Assembly: GCA_938015445.1 (NCBI GenBank)
Contig: CALLPE010000001.1
Span: forward strand, 58,288-122,287
Reading direction: 5' to 3'
Source of the DNA: an uncultured Pirellulales bacterium
GTDB taxonomy: Bacteria; Planctomycetota; Planctomycetia; Pirellulales; Thermoguttaceae
Length of the DNA: 64,000 nucleotides
Shown: in pieces, positions 52,429 to 61,563 of the stretch
How the letters are laid out: each line of letters begins with the position of its first letter
How positions within the stretch are numbered: position 1 is the stretch's first letter
Notes under the pieces: generated by a model
The model's input: the letters and a program-made list of their open reading frames with translations, nothing else
Told to the model about the DNA's origin: nothing
The model's database searches: none
Made by a program: the position numbers and the translations under genes

Positions 52429-54489
52429 TCAATCTTTCCTGGCCAGTGGATTTCCTTCGGCGTCTAGCGGCTCCTCGAAGCGCACCTTGTCTTTGGGCAG
52501 TGTTGCCAGAAGGTCCGGCAGGTCGTACACGCGCAGTGCCCCGTGAACCACGTTGATGAACTGGTTCTTGGCCACCGGAGTAGACACCACCAGCGACCAG
52601 CGCTCCAGGCAATTGCGGAACACGGCGGTAGCGAACAGTTGCGGCTCCAGCGCCGCGGCGTGCAATGCCGGGGGACCGACGTTGCCGATGCTAACCAGAT
52701 GAACGCGGCCGGGCTTGCCAGCCATTTCGGCGCCGGCCAGCCAGCGGGCGCAGACCAGCACATCCTCGGCACGCATTGTCAGATACGGTCGCTGGAGCAT
52801 GTAGGCGATGAAGCCGTCGGCCCATTCTGGCCCCAGGTACTTGGCGTAACCGCCGCCCCCTGTGGCCTGCGTTTCGCCGCAGCCACGCAGGTCGACGGCC
52901 AGCACGGTTTGTCCCTTGGCTACCAACTGTTCGATAGCGCCGCCGGGTCCAGCATCTACATGCTTGCCGCCCGAGTTCAGATACAAACAGGCTTCGCCGG
53001 TAGGTTTTTCCGGTAGGAACAGCAGCCCCGGTAGGGCAATACCGTCTTCCGGGGAAATGATCATCTTCTGTATTCTGTACCCGCTGCGTACTGGTCCGGG
53101 TTGGGTTTCCACTTTCGGCTCCGGAAGTTCAGCCAGCCGCCGAATGCCGGTAACACGACGCACCTGGGCCAGCGCAACAGAGCGGTCGCTATGTTGCCAC
53201 AGCTTAGCTCTCTCAGCGGCCAGTTGTTTTTCCAATTCGATGTTCAGGTCGAAAACGCTCCGCGCGCCGGGCAGCAGCATCACTTGGCCATCCGGAGTGC
53301 ATTGGGCCTGCGGATCGGTTAGCACATTTGCTTCGGGTTCCTCGATCGCGTCGTCGATCCGCAGCAGCCAGCGACGCATCCATCGTGCCGCCCCGATGCG
53401 CAACTGAGGCGAAAAACCATGCTTGGCGTCGGTTTCCACCAGATCGACTCTTTCAGGATAGCCCAGCCGCGCAAAGGTACGTTTCGCCTGCCGGAAACTG
53501 GCCCAAGCGCCACCGATGTCGAAATAGTCGTAAGTGGCTGTGAGCATCAGCGTCGGTTTTGGTGCCCGCATAATCACATAATCTGCATGATCCATACCGA
53601 AGGCAATCTGGGCGTGGATATTCTGTTCGGCGTCTTGCGGGCCGATCGTTTCCAGCAGCCTTTGCAGACTGGTCAGATAGCAGCTTGCCGCGGCGCAGGC
53701 AATCCGCTCGTCCAAGGCCATCAAGTAGGCCGTAAGCGTTCCACCGCCCGAGTTGCCCGTGCAGCCGATCCGCTGCGGATCGATTTCCGGCCGGCTGGTC
53801 AGATAGTCGATGGCCCTCATGCCGTCCCACACGCGATAAGTGGCAGTATTTCGGCCCAACAAAATACTGCCTACCCCGACAAGGCAATGACCCATCGTGG
53901 GACTGAACCTTGGTTTGCCCTTATCATCAAGCAGTTGATAGCGCTCGCCCTGATCGATGGGGTCGTAACACAGCGCGGCCATTCCGCTGCGGGCCAGCAG
54001 GATGGAGGCCCGTTGATACGCCTCCATCGCCTTCCCGTTGGCGCTGTGACCGCAGGGCACCAGTACGCCAGGATACGGCGGTTTTACCTCCGGCAGATAG
54101 AGCAGCGCAGTTACATAGTGTTGCGGTTGGCTCTCGAAAATGATCTTTTCCACGCGGTAGCCGTCGCGGTCGATGCGTCCGACAACCCGGGCGTTGAGCG
54201 GACCGCGCGGCGGCAATCCGCCAAGCTGCGCCACGAAAAACTCGCGCATCCGCTGCTGATACGCGGCGACATCCTCGGGGGTCTTGAGTTTCTCCAGCGC
54301 GGCCTCGCGGCGCTGGAAGGCCTCGCCCGCCAAACGCATCAGGTATTGGTGCATCATCTTCTGCGGGGCGACGCCTGCGAGTTTTTCGGGCAACACGCGC
54401 AGGGAGTCCTCCGGCTTTGCCGGCTCCGCGGCAGCCGAAAGCGCAACCGCCGAAGATAACACCGCCTTCAGTACAAGCTCCAGCGTCAT
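52429..54489 (-). CDS. secreted two-domain alpha/beta hydrolase, acetylxylan-esterase-like
   Basis: A 686-residue protein starting at the ATG complementary to 54487-54489; the longer frame has no signal peptide. A signal sequence covers residues 1-21. The first alpha/beta hydrolase domain (about residues 60-370) has LVPCGHSANGKAMEAYQRA, GCTGNSGGGTLTAYLMALDE with the nucleophile Ser in GNSGG, and the His in DAKHGFS. A second hydrolase-like domain (about 440-680) lacks the serine: the elbow reads VSIGNVG. Family members deacetylate plant or microbial polysaccharides. The gene follows bioD on the same strand after 73 bp. Confidence 0.85.
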   Translation of the reverse strand: MTLELVLKAVLSSAVALSAAAEPAKPEDSLRVLPEKLAGVAPQKMMHQYLMRLAGEAFQRREAALEKLKTPEDVAAYQQRMREFFVAQLGGLPPRGPLNARVVGRIDRDGYRVEKIIFESQPQHYVTALLYLPEVKPPYPGVLVPCGHSANGKAMEAYQRASILLARSGMAALCYDPIDQGERYQLLDDKGKPRFSPTMGHCLVGVGSILLGRNTATYRVWDGMRAIDYLTSRPEIDPQRIGCTGNSGGGTLTAYLMALDERIACAAASCYLTSLQRLLETIGPQDAEQNIHAQIAFGMDHADYVIMRAPKPTLMLTATYDYFDIGGAWASFRQAKRTFARLGYPERVDLVETDAKHGFSPQLRIGAARWMRRWLLRIDDAIEEPEANVLTDPQAQCTPDGQVMLLPGARSVFDLNIELEKQLAAERAKLWQHSDRSVALAQVRRVTGIRRLAELPEPKVETQPGPVRSGYRIQKMIISPEDGIALPGLLFLPEKPTGEACLYLNSGGKHVDAGPGGAIEQLVAKGQTVLAVDLRGCGETQATGGGGYAKYLGPEWADGFIAYMLQRPYLTMRAEDVLVCARWLAGAEMAGKPGRVHLVSIGNVGPPALHAAALEPQLFATAVFRNCLERWSLVVSTPVAKNQFINVVHGALRVYDLPDLLATLPKDKVRFEEPLDAEGNPLARKD

Positions 54490-54562
54490 AGCTGTCTCCC
54501 CGGTTCTGCGTTTTCTGCGATTGTCTTGGTGACCTTGTGCACCGGTGGTGAATGCTGGGAGT

Positions 54563-55291
54563 TCAATCGCCCATTGATTGTGCGGTCTGATGCCGGTTTT
54601 GGCCCCTGGCCAGTGCCATCCAATCGACCGGTCGATCGAACTGTTTCTGCCCATAGCGGATTTCTGCCAGGACCGGCGGTCGGCAGCGCGCTTGCAACTC
54701 GCGAAAGTTGCTTCGGCGGCTCAGATCGTCATCGGGTGGGGTGGGGTTGTTGAGCACTACGCCGGCCACCGGCAAACCGTCCTCATAAGCGGCTGCCACG
54801 ACCAACGTCTGCAAAGTCAGGTTGATTGTCCCCAACACGTTCTTGGAGACCACGATCAGCGGAAAGCCAAACTCATAGGCCAGGTCAGCCACGTACTGGT
54901 CTTTTCCCAGTGGACACAGCAAGCCTCCGATGCCTTCCACCAACACCACATCGCTGCGCTTGCGCCAGTATTGCAAGCCGCGCCGGAGTAGCCGGTCGTC
55001 TACCTGCTTGCCTTCGGCGCGGGCCGCCAAATGGGGCGCAAGCGGAGCCGCGAACCGCTGTGGACACACCCGGTTAAGCTGCCCGGGACGCCCAGCCGCT
55101 TCCCACAGCGTCAAGGCGTCATCCGAGACAATTGTGCTGCGCCGTCGCTGGCAGCCGCTGGCCACAGGTTTGTACACGCCCACGCGCAGCCCCACGGCCG
55201 CCAACTGTCGGGCGATCAGCGCCGCGACGTAGGTCTTTCCCACGTTTGTATCCGTACCAGTGATAAATAGCCCTGGGACGTCAAGTGTCAT
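54563..55291 (-). CDS. bioD: dethiobiotin synthetase
   Basis: A 242-residue ATP-dependent carboxylase. The ATG at 55291 is preferred over a start at 55372 because family proteins begin just before the P-loop. The Walker A motif GTDTNVGKT is at residues 12-20, the DAPA-binding KPVASG at 41-46, Asp and Glu in VLVEGIGGLLCPLG, and VVLNNP near the C-terminus contacts the nucleotide base. It forms the ureido ring of dethiobiotin from 7,8-diaminopelargonic acid. No other biotin gene is adjacent. It reads toward the acetylesterase-like gene. Confidence 0.95.
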   Translation of the reverse strand: MTLDVPGLFITGTDTNVGKTYVAALIARQLAAVGLRVGVYKPVASGCQRRRSTIVSDDALTLWEAAGRPGQLNRVCPQRFAAPLAPHLAARAEGKQVDDRLLRRGLQYWRKRSDVVLVEGIGGLLCPLGKDQYVADLAYEFGFPLIVVSKNVLGTINLTLQTLVVAAAYEDGLPVAGVVLNNPTPPDDDLSRRSNFRELQARCRPPVLAEIRYGQKQFDRPVDWMALARGQNRHQTAQSMGD

Positions 55292-55658
55292 CACGCATCG
55301 GCATCCTACTATCCGATCTACTATCCGGTGGTGCGTTTGCAGGAAAACAGCAGAAAAACGGGCTAACAGCAAGCACCTGTTCTATCGCCAGTGCTGGCAA
55401 CCTGTGCGTCGGCCAGCGTCGGTTGCCGCTATTATATCGGTCGCCGCTATTATAACCGACTACACGGCGTGCATAGTTGGCAGGCTGTGGAGCTGGTTAG
55501 GGTGGTGGACGTGGGGTACCCGTCGGCAAGTTGTGCCGCAGGCGGTGGCTTTCCAAACTCGCGGCCGTGTGGTAAATCGTGGTCTGGTGCGGTGCGTCGG
55601 GCCGCGGCATGATGTTACAGGATGTTAGATTAGTACTTTGGCATAAGAGGGCAAACAA
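55292..55658. other. intergenic stretch with two direct-repeat pairs
   Basis: The 367 bases between bioD and the E2 gene contain no supported gene and the two repeat pairs listed at 55306. Confidence 0.5.
55306..55455. repeat. two tandem pairs (12-bp and 18-bp units)
   Basis: CTACTATCCGAT is at 55306-55317 and CTACTATCCGGT at 55318-55329. Further on, CGGTTGCCGCTATTATAT (55420-55437) is followed directly by CGGTCGCCGCTATTATAA (55438-55455). Confidence 0.8.
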
Positions 55659-57182
55659 GTGGCTGTGGAGTTCAAGCTGCCTGCATTGGGCGAAAATATC
55701 GAAAACGGCGACGTGGTCAACATCCTTGTGCAAGAAGGGCAAGTGATCGCCGCCAACGACGGGGTGCTAGAGTTGGAGACCGACAAGGCGGTAGTGGAAA
55801 TACCCTGTCCTTACGCCGGGCGAATCGAGAAGATACTGGTTCGCAAAGGCGAGACGGTGAAAGTCGGACAGGTGCTTTTGTTAGTGGACACCGAGCAGGC
55901 GGCAGAGTCGCCCGCGGTACCCGTCGCCCCTGCCGTGCCCGGCACCCCTGCTGCTCCGGCCAAGCCGGCCGAAGCCGCTGCGCCGCCCGGGGTTGGGGTA
56001 TCCGCTGTACCGGCTTTATCGTCTGCTGGGTCTGGTGGGGCTGCTGGGTCTGGTGGGGCTGCTGGGATTGCTGGCACTGCTGGGGCTGCCGGCGCCCAGG
56101 CGGCGTCGTGCCCGGCTGCGGCGGCTGAGGGCAGGCAAGAGCCAATTGTTCCACCCCGCGGAGCGGCAGACGACGAAGCGCTGATTCCCGCTGGCCCGGC
56201 TGCCCGCCGAACAGCGCGCCAGTTGGGAGTCGATCTGCGCAGCGTAGTGGGTAGCGGCGCGCGGGGACGCATCACCGTCGAGGATGTGCAACGTGCGGCT
56301 GCGGCGATGTCGGCGTCGGGGGCGGCTGTTATCGCTGCACCAGCGGTCGCTACAGTGTCTTCACCGGCGGCTGTGCCCACGGCAGGGGCTCCGGCGGCCA
56401 GCGCGTCGCAAACAACGGTGGGGGCTGCTGTGGGTCAGTTCGAGGCGGTGGTTCCGCCGGGCGAACCCGATCGCGACGCGTGGGGTGAAGTGCGTCGCGA
56501 GCGGATGACGAAAATCCGCCAGACAATTGCGGCGCAGATGGTCCGCTCGGCTACTACCATTCCGCACGTCACCAACTTCGACGACGCCGACGTGACCGAC
56601 TTGGAAGCCCTCCGCAAGAGCGTTCCGCCAGGTTATTTGGGCGCAAACGTCAAGTTGACGGCCATGCCCTTTGTGCTGAAGGCTGTGGCGCTGGCTTTGC
56701 GACGGCATCCGCTGCTCAACGCCAGCCTGGACGAGGAGAACCAGCAGATAGTCTACAAGCTGTACGTCAATATTGGTGTGGCGGTCGACACCCCCCGCGG
56801 CCTGGTGGTTCCGGCGATGCGCAACGTCGATCGGATGTCAATCCCCGACATCGCCCGAGCGCTGGTCGTCTTGGCCGAGCGTGCTCGCACCGCACAGTTT
56901 GCCATCGAGGACCTGCGCGGCGGCACATTCACGGTCAGCAACTTGGGGGCAATCGGCGGGGCATACAGTACGCCGATCATCAATCATCCTGAGGTGGCTA
57001 TTCTGCTGCTGGGGCGCAGCCGGTGGATGCCGGTGGTGCGCGATGGACGAATCGAGCCGCGGTTGATGATGCCGCTGAGCCTCTCGTACGATCACCGCCT
57101 GGTCGATGGCGCTACGGCAGGCCGGTTCCTCAACGAAGTGATCGATTACCTCCAGTCGCCTGCCAAGCTTCTGTTGAGCTAA
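55659..57182 (+). CDS. dihydrolipoamide acyltransferase (E2 of a 2-oxoacid dehydrogenase complex)
   Basis: A 507-residue E2 protein with a GTG start. One lipoyl domain occupies residues 1-80 with the lipoyl lysine Lys43 in LETDKAVVE. A long Ala/Gly/Pro linker follows, including two exact 18-bp DNA repeats (56028-56063) that encode GSGGAA. The E1/E3-binding domain is at about residues 173-213 (ALIPAGPAARRTARQLGVDL). A second Ala-rich linker precedes the catalytic domain (about 280-507), with His479 in YDHRLVDGA. It moves acyl groups to CoA in pyruvate, 2-oxoglutarate or branched-chain complexes. E1 and E3 genes are not adjacent, so substrate cannot be fixed. Confidence 0.93.
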   Translation: MAVEFKLPALGENIENGDVVNILVQEGQVIAANDGVLELETDKAVVEIPCPYAGRIEKILVRKGETVKVGQVLLLVDTEQAAESPAVPVAPAVPGTPAAPAKPAEAAAPPGVGVSAVPALSSAGSGGAAGSGGAAGIAGTAGAAGAQAASCPAAAAEGRQEPIVPPRGAADDEALIPAGPAARRTARQLGVDLRSVVGSGARGRITVEDVQRAAAAMSASGAAVIAAPAVATVSSPAAVPTAGAPAASASQTTVGAAVGQFEAVVPPGEPDRDAWGEVRRERMTKIRQTIAAQMVRSATTIPHVTNFDDADVTDLEALRKSVPPGYLGANVKLTAMPFVLKAVALALRRHPLLNASLDEENQQIVYKLYVNIGVAVDTPRGLVVPAMRNVDRMSIPDIARALVVLAERARTAQFAIEDLRGGTFTVSNLGAIGGAYSTPIINHPEVAILLLGRSRWMPVVRDGRIEPRLMMPLSLSYDHRLVDGATAGRFLNEVIDYLQSPAKLLLS

Positions 57183-57512
57183 GCGGAAGTGTCAGGGGCG
57201 TAACAGCTTTTGTCGTCTGCGCCCAGCTTGTTTGTTCGGTCAACCAGACATTCAGCTACAGCGCGTACCACTATCTGGTGGGGAAGCCGTTTTAGCGGCC
57301 GGGTCGTCCCAGGCAACAAGGCGATAAACGCGACGCATCTTCGATGCCGGTACGCCTTCCTTTTCGGGGCTATGTGTGTCATATTACGTGTTTTGCCGCG
57401 CGGCGCATAGGGTATGATGGGCGGGGGGGGACGGCATCGGGCAAGCGAGCCGCCGCTTCCTCCGGCGTAAGCGCCGCGACCATTGCCGTTGTAAAAAAAG
57501 GGCATGGCATAA
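57183..57512. other. intergenic stretch before hisA
   Basis: About 330 bases with no supported gene. A run of eight G residues lies near 57424-57431. The ORFs in it are short and lack family features. Confidence 0.45.
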
Positions 57513-58235
57513 ATGGAGATTTGGCCCGCAATCGACTTGCGCGGCGGGCAGTGCGTCCGTCTTCAACAGGGAGACTACCTGCGCGAGACCGTCTTCGGCC
57601 ACGATCCGGTCGAGGTGGCCAAGCGCTGGGTCTCCCTGGGCGCAAAAAGACTGCACTTGGTGGACCTGGACGGCGCACGCGACGGCCGGCCGGCAAATCT
57701 GCCCAGTGTGACGGCGATCGTGCGGACGGCAAGGGTACCGTGTCAGCTTGGCGGCGGCATCCGCAACGAAGAAACTATAGCCGAACTGCTGGAGCTGGGT
57801 GTGCAGCGGGTAATCATCGGTACGCTGGCCATCGAAGAGCCGGATTGGTTCCGCCAGATGTGCCGAAAGTACCCACAGCGGCTTGTCTTGGGAATCGACG
57901 CCCGCGACGGCCGGGTGGCCACCCGCGGTTGGCTACAAACCAGTAGCATATCGGCCGTGGAGTTGGCCCGTATGTTCGCCTCCGAACCGCTGGCGGCGGT
58001 GGTGTACACCGATATTTCCAGAGATGGGATGTTGGCAGGCCCTAACGTGGCCGCCATGGCGGAAATGTGTGCAGCGATCAGCTTGCCGGTGATTGCCTCC
58101 GGCGGCGTCAGTAGCCGAGAAGACATCCTCCGGTTGTCGACCATACCGGTGGCTGGTTGTATCATCGGCCGGGCGTTGTACGAGGGGAAGGTGTCGTTGG
58201 CCGAGGCTATGGAGGCCGCCGGCGAAAGTCCATAA
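57513..58235 (+). CDS. hisA: phosphoribosylformimino-5-aminoimidazole carboxamide ribotide isomerase
   Basis: A 240-residue TIM-barrel isomerase. The catalytic Asp8 is in IWPAIDLRGG and Asp167 in YTDISRDGM. Phosphate-binding motifs LGGGIRNEE (residues 80-87) and IASGGVSSREDI are present, with a third in CIIGRALYEG. It converts ProFAR to PRFAR, the fourth step of histidine synthesis. Other his genes are not in the window. The next gene is 290 bp away beyond a repeat-rich spacer. Confidence 0.96.
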   Translation: MEIWPAIDLRGGQCVRLQQGDYLRETVFGHDPVEVAKRWVSLGAKRLHLVDLDGARDGRPANLPSVTAIVRTARVPCQLGGGIRNEETIAELLELGVQRVIIGTLAIEEPDWFRQMCRKYPQRLVLGIDARDGRVATRGWLQTSSISAVELARMFASEPLAAVVYTDISRDGMLAGPNVAAMAEMCAAISLPVIASGGVSSREDILRLSTIPVAGCIIGRALYEGKVSLAEAMEAAGESP

Positions 58236-58252
58236 TCGCAGAATCCTCGATT

Positions 58253-58400
58253 GCGAACTGAGTATGCGAACTCAGTAATCGGAAAGTCCGTGTGATTGGA
58301 AATTGCGTGATCGCAAAGTGCATGATCGCAAAGGCAATGATTGGCCGCGATTGACCATGATTGGCCATCATTAGCCATGATTGACGACGCTTGGCAGCGC
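58253..58400. repeat. composite of three short tandem repeats after hisA
   Basis: A 13/14-bp pair (GCGAACTGAGTAT at 58253 and GCGAACTCAGTAAT at 58266), a 15-bp pair (GCGTGATCGCAAAGT at 58305 and GCATGATCGCAAAGG at 58320), and six 10-bp units in a row from 58341 to 58400 of the type TTGGCCATCA. Confidence 0.8.
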
Positions 58401-58526
58401 CGAGATACCGCTGGGCGGCCGGTGGACTGATTACCGCCGCCGGACCAGTGAAATGAAGCGAGTAATGGGCGGCGCCATCGTTGGCGCTTTCGCCCAGCGA
58501 TTGCAAGGTTCGACGAGGTAGTAAGC

Positions 58527-60626
58527 ATGGCAGATTTTAGCGTGGCAGACATACGAAATATTGCTTTTTGCGGGCATGGTTCGTCGGGCAAGACGACCTT
58601 GGTCGATAAGTTCCTCACCAGCACCGGAACCGTCAACCGCCCGGCCAGTGTCGATGAGGGCACGAGCATCTGCGATTTCGATCCGGAAGAAAAAGAGCAC
58701 AAATACACCATCGAAGCCAAGCTCGTGCATTTCAACTATGGCGGCAAGCGGTTTCAGGTGTTCGATACCCCCGGCTACCCCGACTTCATCGGGCAAACTA
58801 TCTGCGCCTTGCGTGCCGTGGAAACGGCGGTAATCGTCATCAACGCGCAGGCGGGCATCGAGGTCAACACCCGTCGGGTGTTCGCCGAAGCCAAGAAAGC
58901 CGGGCTGGGCCGCTTTGTGGTGCTCAACAAGATGGATCAGGAGAACATCGACTTCCCGCATCTGCTGGAAAGCCTTCAGGAGATGTTCGGCAAAGCGTGC
59001 AAGTTGGTTAACGTTCCGCTTGGTCTGGGGCAAGAGTTCCGGGGCGTGGCGAGCGTTTTGAAGCCGCCGGCCGATCTGTCCGGCGCGGTGGTCGATCCGA
59101 AGAAACTGACCGACTCGCTGTTGGAATCGATCATCGAGGTGGACGAGGAAGCCACCGAGCGCTACTTCGAGGGTATCCCGCCTTCCGAAGAAGAAATCGG
59201 ACGATTGATGACCAAGGCCGTGGCCGAAGGAAGCCTAATCCCCGTGATGTGCTGTTCGGGCAAGACGGGCGTCGGCGTACCCGAGCTGCTCGACGTGCTG
59301 GCTGCCTGCGCACTGCCGGTGGACATGGTAAAACGCACTGCGGTGGACGGGGCCGGCCAGACCGTAGATGTTCTGCCCGATCCGGCTGGCCCGCTGGTGG
59401 CGCAAGTATTTAAGACGCGCATCGACCCGTATGTTCAAAAGTTGTCTTTTGTCCGCGTTTACAGCGGCACGCTGAAGCGCGATAGCGTCGCCCCGATGGT
59501 TGGCTTTCGTAAAGGGGTGAAGATCGGCCCCCTGCTGGAAGTGCAGGCCGACGAGACCGAGCAGATCGACGAGGTGGGACCGGGCGGAATCGTGGCCATT
59601 GCCAAGACCGAAGAGCTGAAAACCGGCAGTTCGCTGGGCGAACTGACCATGCCGCCGTTGCAATTCCCCACGCCGATGGTCGGCCTGGCCGTAAGTCCCA
59701 AGAGCCGCGGCGACGAAGCCAAATTGTCCGGTGCCTTGAGCAAGATCGTGGAAGAAGACCCGACCTTCCGCCGCGAGCTGGACACCCAAACCAAAGAAAT
59801 GGTCATCACCGGCATGAGCGAGCTGCACTTGCAGATCATCCGCGAGCGGCTCAAGCGTCGCGACAAGGTGGAAATCGAAACCAAAGAGCCGAAAATCCCG
59901 TACCGCGAGACGATCCAAGCTACCGCCGAAGGGATGTACCGGCACAAGAAGCAGACGGGCGGTCGCGGGCAATTCGGCGAAGTACACATCCGCATGTTCC
60001 CGCTGCCTAAGAACGTCAAAATCGAGGAGTATGCCACCAAGGCCCGTTTCCCCGCAATGAAGGAAATCCACTACGACGAGGAAAATAACTTCCTGTGGAT
60101 AGATTCGATCGTCGGCGGGGCGATTCCCGGCAACTTCATGCCCGCTGTGGAAAAAGGATTCCGCGACCGGTTGGAACGGGGCGTGATCGCCGGCTACAGG
60201 GTGCAAGATATTTGTATCGAAGTGTTCTTCGGCAAACACCATCCGGTCGATAGCTCCGAGCAGGCCTTCAAAACCGCTGCCTCGATGGCCTTCAAAAAAG
60301 TCTTCCTGGAGGCCAAGCCGGCCCTGCTGGAACCGATCGTACGCATAGAAGTCACCGTGCCCAGCAAATACGTGGGCGATATCAACAGCGACATGTCCGG
60401 CCGGCGCGGCCGCGTGCTGGGGATGGACTCGGCCGGCGGGGACTTGCAAACCGTAATCGCCGAAGTGCCCCTGGCCGAAGTGACCACCTACGCCCGAAGC
60501 TTATCTAGTATCACCGGCGGCCAGGGAAGCTACAACATCGAATTCAGCCACTACGATATCGTCCCGCCCAACATCCAGCAGGAGATCATCGCCAAAGCAA
60601 AACTCGAAGAAGAAGAGGAGGAATAG
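58527..60626 (+). CDS. elongation factor G paralogue
   Basis: A 699-residue translational GTPase, close to full EF-G size. The GTPase motifs are G1 GHGSSGKT (residues 16-23, where canonical EF-G has GHIDAGKT), G3 DTPGYPDF (from residue 80) and G4 NKMD (134-137). Domain II (DGAGQTVDVLPDPAG on), III, IV (RGQFGEVHIRMFP, GAIPGNFMPAVEKG) and V follow, and the protein ends EEEEEE. This variant P-loop is found in the second EF-G type (EF-G2/FusA-like). Whether it acts in elongation, ribosome recycling or a special task is unknown. No ribosomal genes lie next to it, supporting a paralogue role. Confidence 0.93.
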   Translation: MADFSVADIRNIAFCGHGSSGKTTLVDKFLTSTGTVNRPASVDEGTSICDFDPEEKEHKYTIEAKLVHFNYGGKRFQVFDTPGYPDFIGQTICALRAVETAVIVINAQAGIEVNTRRVFAEAKKAGLGRFVVLNKMDQENIDFPHLLESLQEMFGKACKLVNVPLGLGQEFRGVASVLKPPADLSGAVVDPKKLTDSLLESIIEVDEEATERYFEGIPPSEEEIGRLMTKAVAEGSLIPVMCCSGKTGVGVPELLDVLAACALPVDMVKRTAVDGAGQTVDVLPDPAGPLVAQVFKTRIDPYVQKLSFVRVYSGTLKRDSVAPMVGFRKGVKIGPLLEVQADETEQIDEVGPGGIVAIAKTEELKTGSSLGELTMPPLQFPTPMVGLAVSPKSRGDEAKLSGALSKIVEEDPTFRRELDTQTKEMVITGMSELHLQIIRERLKRRDKVEIETKEPKIPYRETIQATAEGMYRHKKQTGGRGQFGEVHIRMFPLPKNVKIEEYATKARFPAMKEIHYDEENNFLWIDSIVGGAIPGNFMPAVEKGFRDRLERGVIAGYRVQDICIEVFFGKHHPVDSSEQAFKTAASMAFKKVFLEAKPALLEPIVRIEVTVPSKYVGDINSDMSGRRGRVLGMDSAGGDLQTVIAEVPLAEVTTYARSLSSITGGQGSYNIEFSHYDIVPPNIQQEIIAKAKLEEEEEE

Positions 60627-60915
60627 CCGAAATCACCACAGTGGCGACTGCAACGCTCGGCTTTCGCACAGCCGGAAAGTCATCAGAATCGGCAGCAAGC
60701 CTCGTGCTGCGCGACGGACGCCGACCTGGCTGGCAATCGTCGGGCCTATCCGCATCGCAGCAGCGTATGCCGCATGCGAAAACCTTGCGGCCCGGCACGG
60801 CAGTCGAACTTGCGTCGTCTGCCAGGATTGGTAGGATTTAATGGTCGACCGGTGGTCGAAGCCACAGGGTTTGCCGGTGCAGTGTCTGTGGCTGTGGCGG
60901 GAAGTTGATTGATCG

Positions 60916-60988
60916 GCCCCCTTAGCTCAGTCGGTAGAGCAACTGACTCTTAATCAGTGGGTCGCAGGTTCGAGTCCTGCAGGGGGCA
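60916..60988 (+). tRNA. tRNA-Lys (anticodon CUU)
   Basis: A complete cloverleaf of 73 nt. The acceptor stem GCCCCCT pairs with AGGGGGC, the anticodon stem ACTGA (60942-60946) pairs with TCAGT (60954-60958), and the seven-base loop CTCTTAA puts CTT at 60949-60951. The T-arm GCAGG-TTCGAGT-CCTGC is canonical. CCA is not encoded. Confidence 0.97.
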
Positions 60989-61073
60989 GTCGGCAGGGTT
61001 TGGCAGGGTGATGCCGGCTCGGGAAATCCGAGCTTCGTGCAATGTGCCTGCAAGGCACAGGAGCAATGCGACC

Positions 61074-61301
61074 ATGACGATGGACAAAAGTTTGCGAATA
61101 CGGCGCGGATTGGTTCGGGTACGCAGCGTTCTGACCCGCGGCGAGCGCATCGCGCGACTCAAAAGCGCCGATCGCTGGAAAGAAGGCGACAGCCCCCTGG
61201 GTTTGCCAAAGGTTCGGGTGTATAAGATCGCTGTTAAGAAGAAAAAGAAGAAGAAAGAAGAGGACGCCGAAGCCGGTGCTGCCGCCGCCAAGAAAAAGTG
61301 A
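61074..61301 (+). CDS. PVC small basic protein (Chlam_Ver_rRNA type)
   Basis: A 75-residue highly basic protein beginning MTMDKSLRIRRGLVRVRSVL, then ERIARLKSADRWKEGDSPLGLPKVRVYKI, the signature of a small family restricted to Planctomycetota, Verrucomicrobiota and Chlamydiota and thought to be ribosome-associated. An AGGAG lies 10 bases before the ATG at 61074. The tail is a run of seven Lys, then Glu/Asp/Ala and three Lys. A longer frame from 60957 would overlap the tRNA and was rejected. The gene lies 85 bp after tRNA-Lys on the same strand. Confidence 0.93.
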   Translation: MTMDKSLRIRRGLVRVRSVLTRGERIARLKSADRWKEGDSPLGLPKVRVYKIAVKKKKKKKEEDAEAGAAAAKKK

Positions 61302-61563
61302 CCGGTGCAGCGCAGTCGCGCCCGCGCGCCCCATGCATTGCCTTTGCACTGCCTTGTAGCCACGGCGACGCCAGCAGCGGTAAGTGGCGCCGACCCGCGC
61401 CTGCGGTCCGCGGCGATCGCGGCCACCAGTGCATGGTCACACCCCGGAGGAAAACTCCAAATCGAGTGTTGTGCTCTCGGCTCAGTCGGGGTGACACCGG
61501 CTGCGCCGCTGTGGCCAGTCGTGTGCGTCTTGCGCTCAACCCATGCTGCGCGATCGGCATCCA

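Noticed and set aside
60957..61301. Longer version of the small basic protein
   Set aside because: It would start inside the tRNA-Lys gene; the ATG at 61074 has a Shine-Dalgarno and fits the family N-terminus.
61302..61563. Possible riboswitch before the LarA-family gene
   Set aside because: The 260 bases are GC-rich with several weak stems, but no known riboswitch core was recognised.
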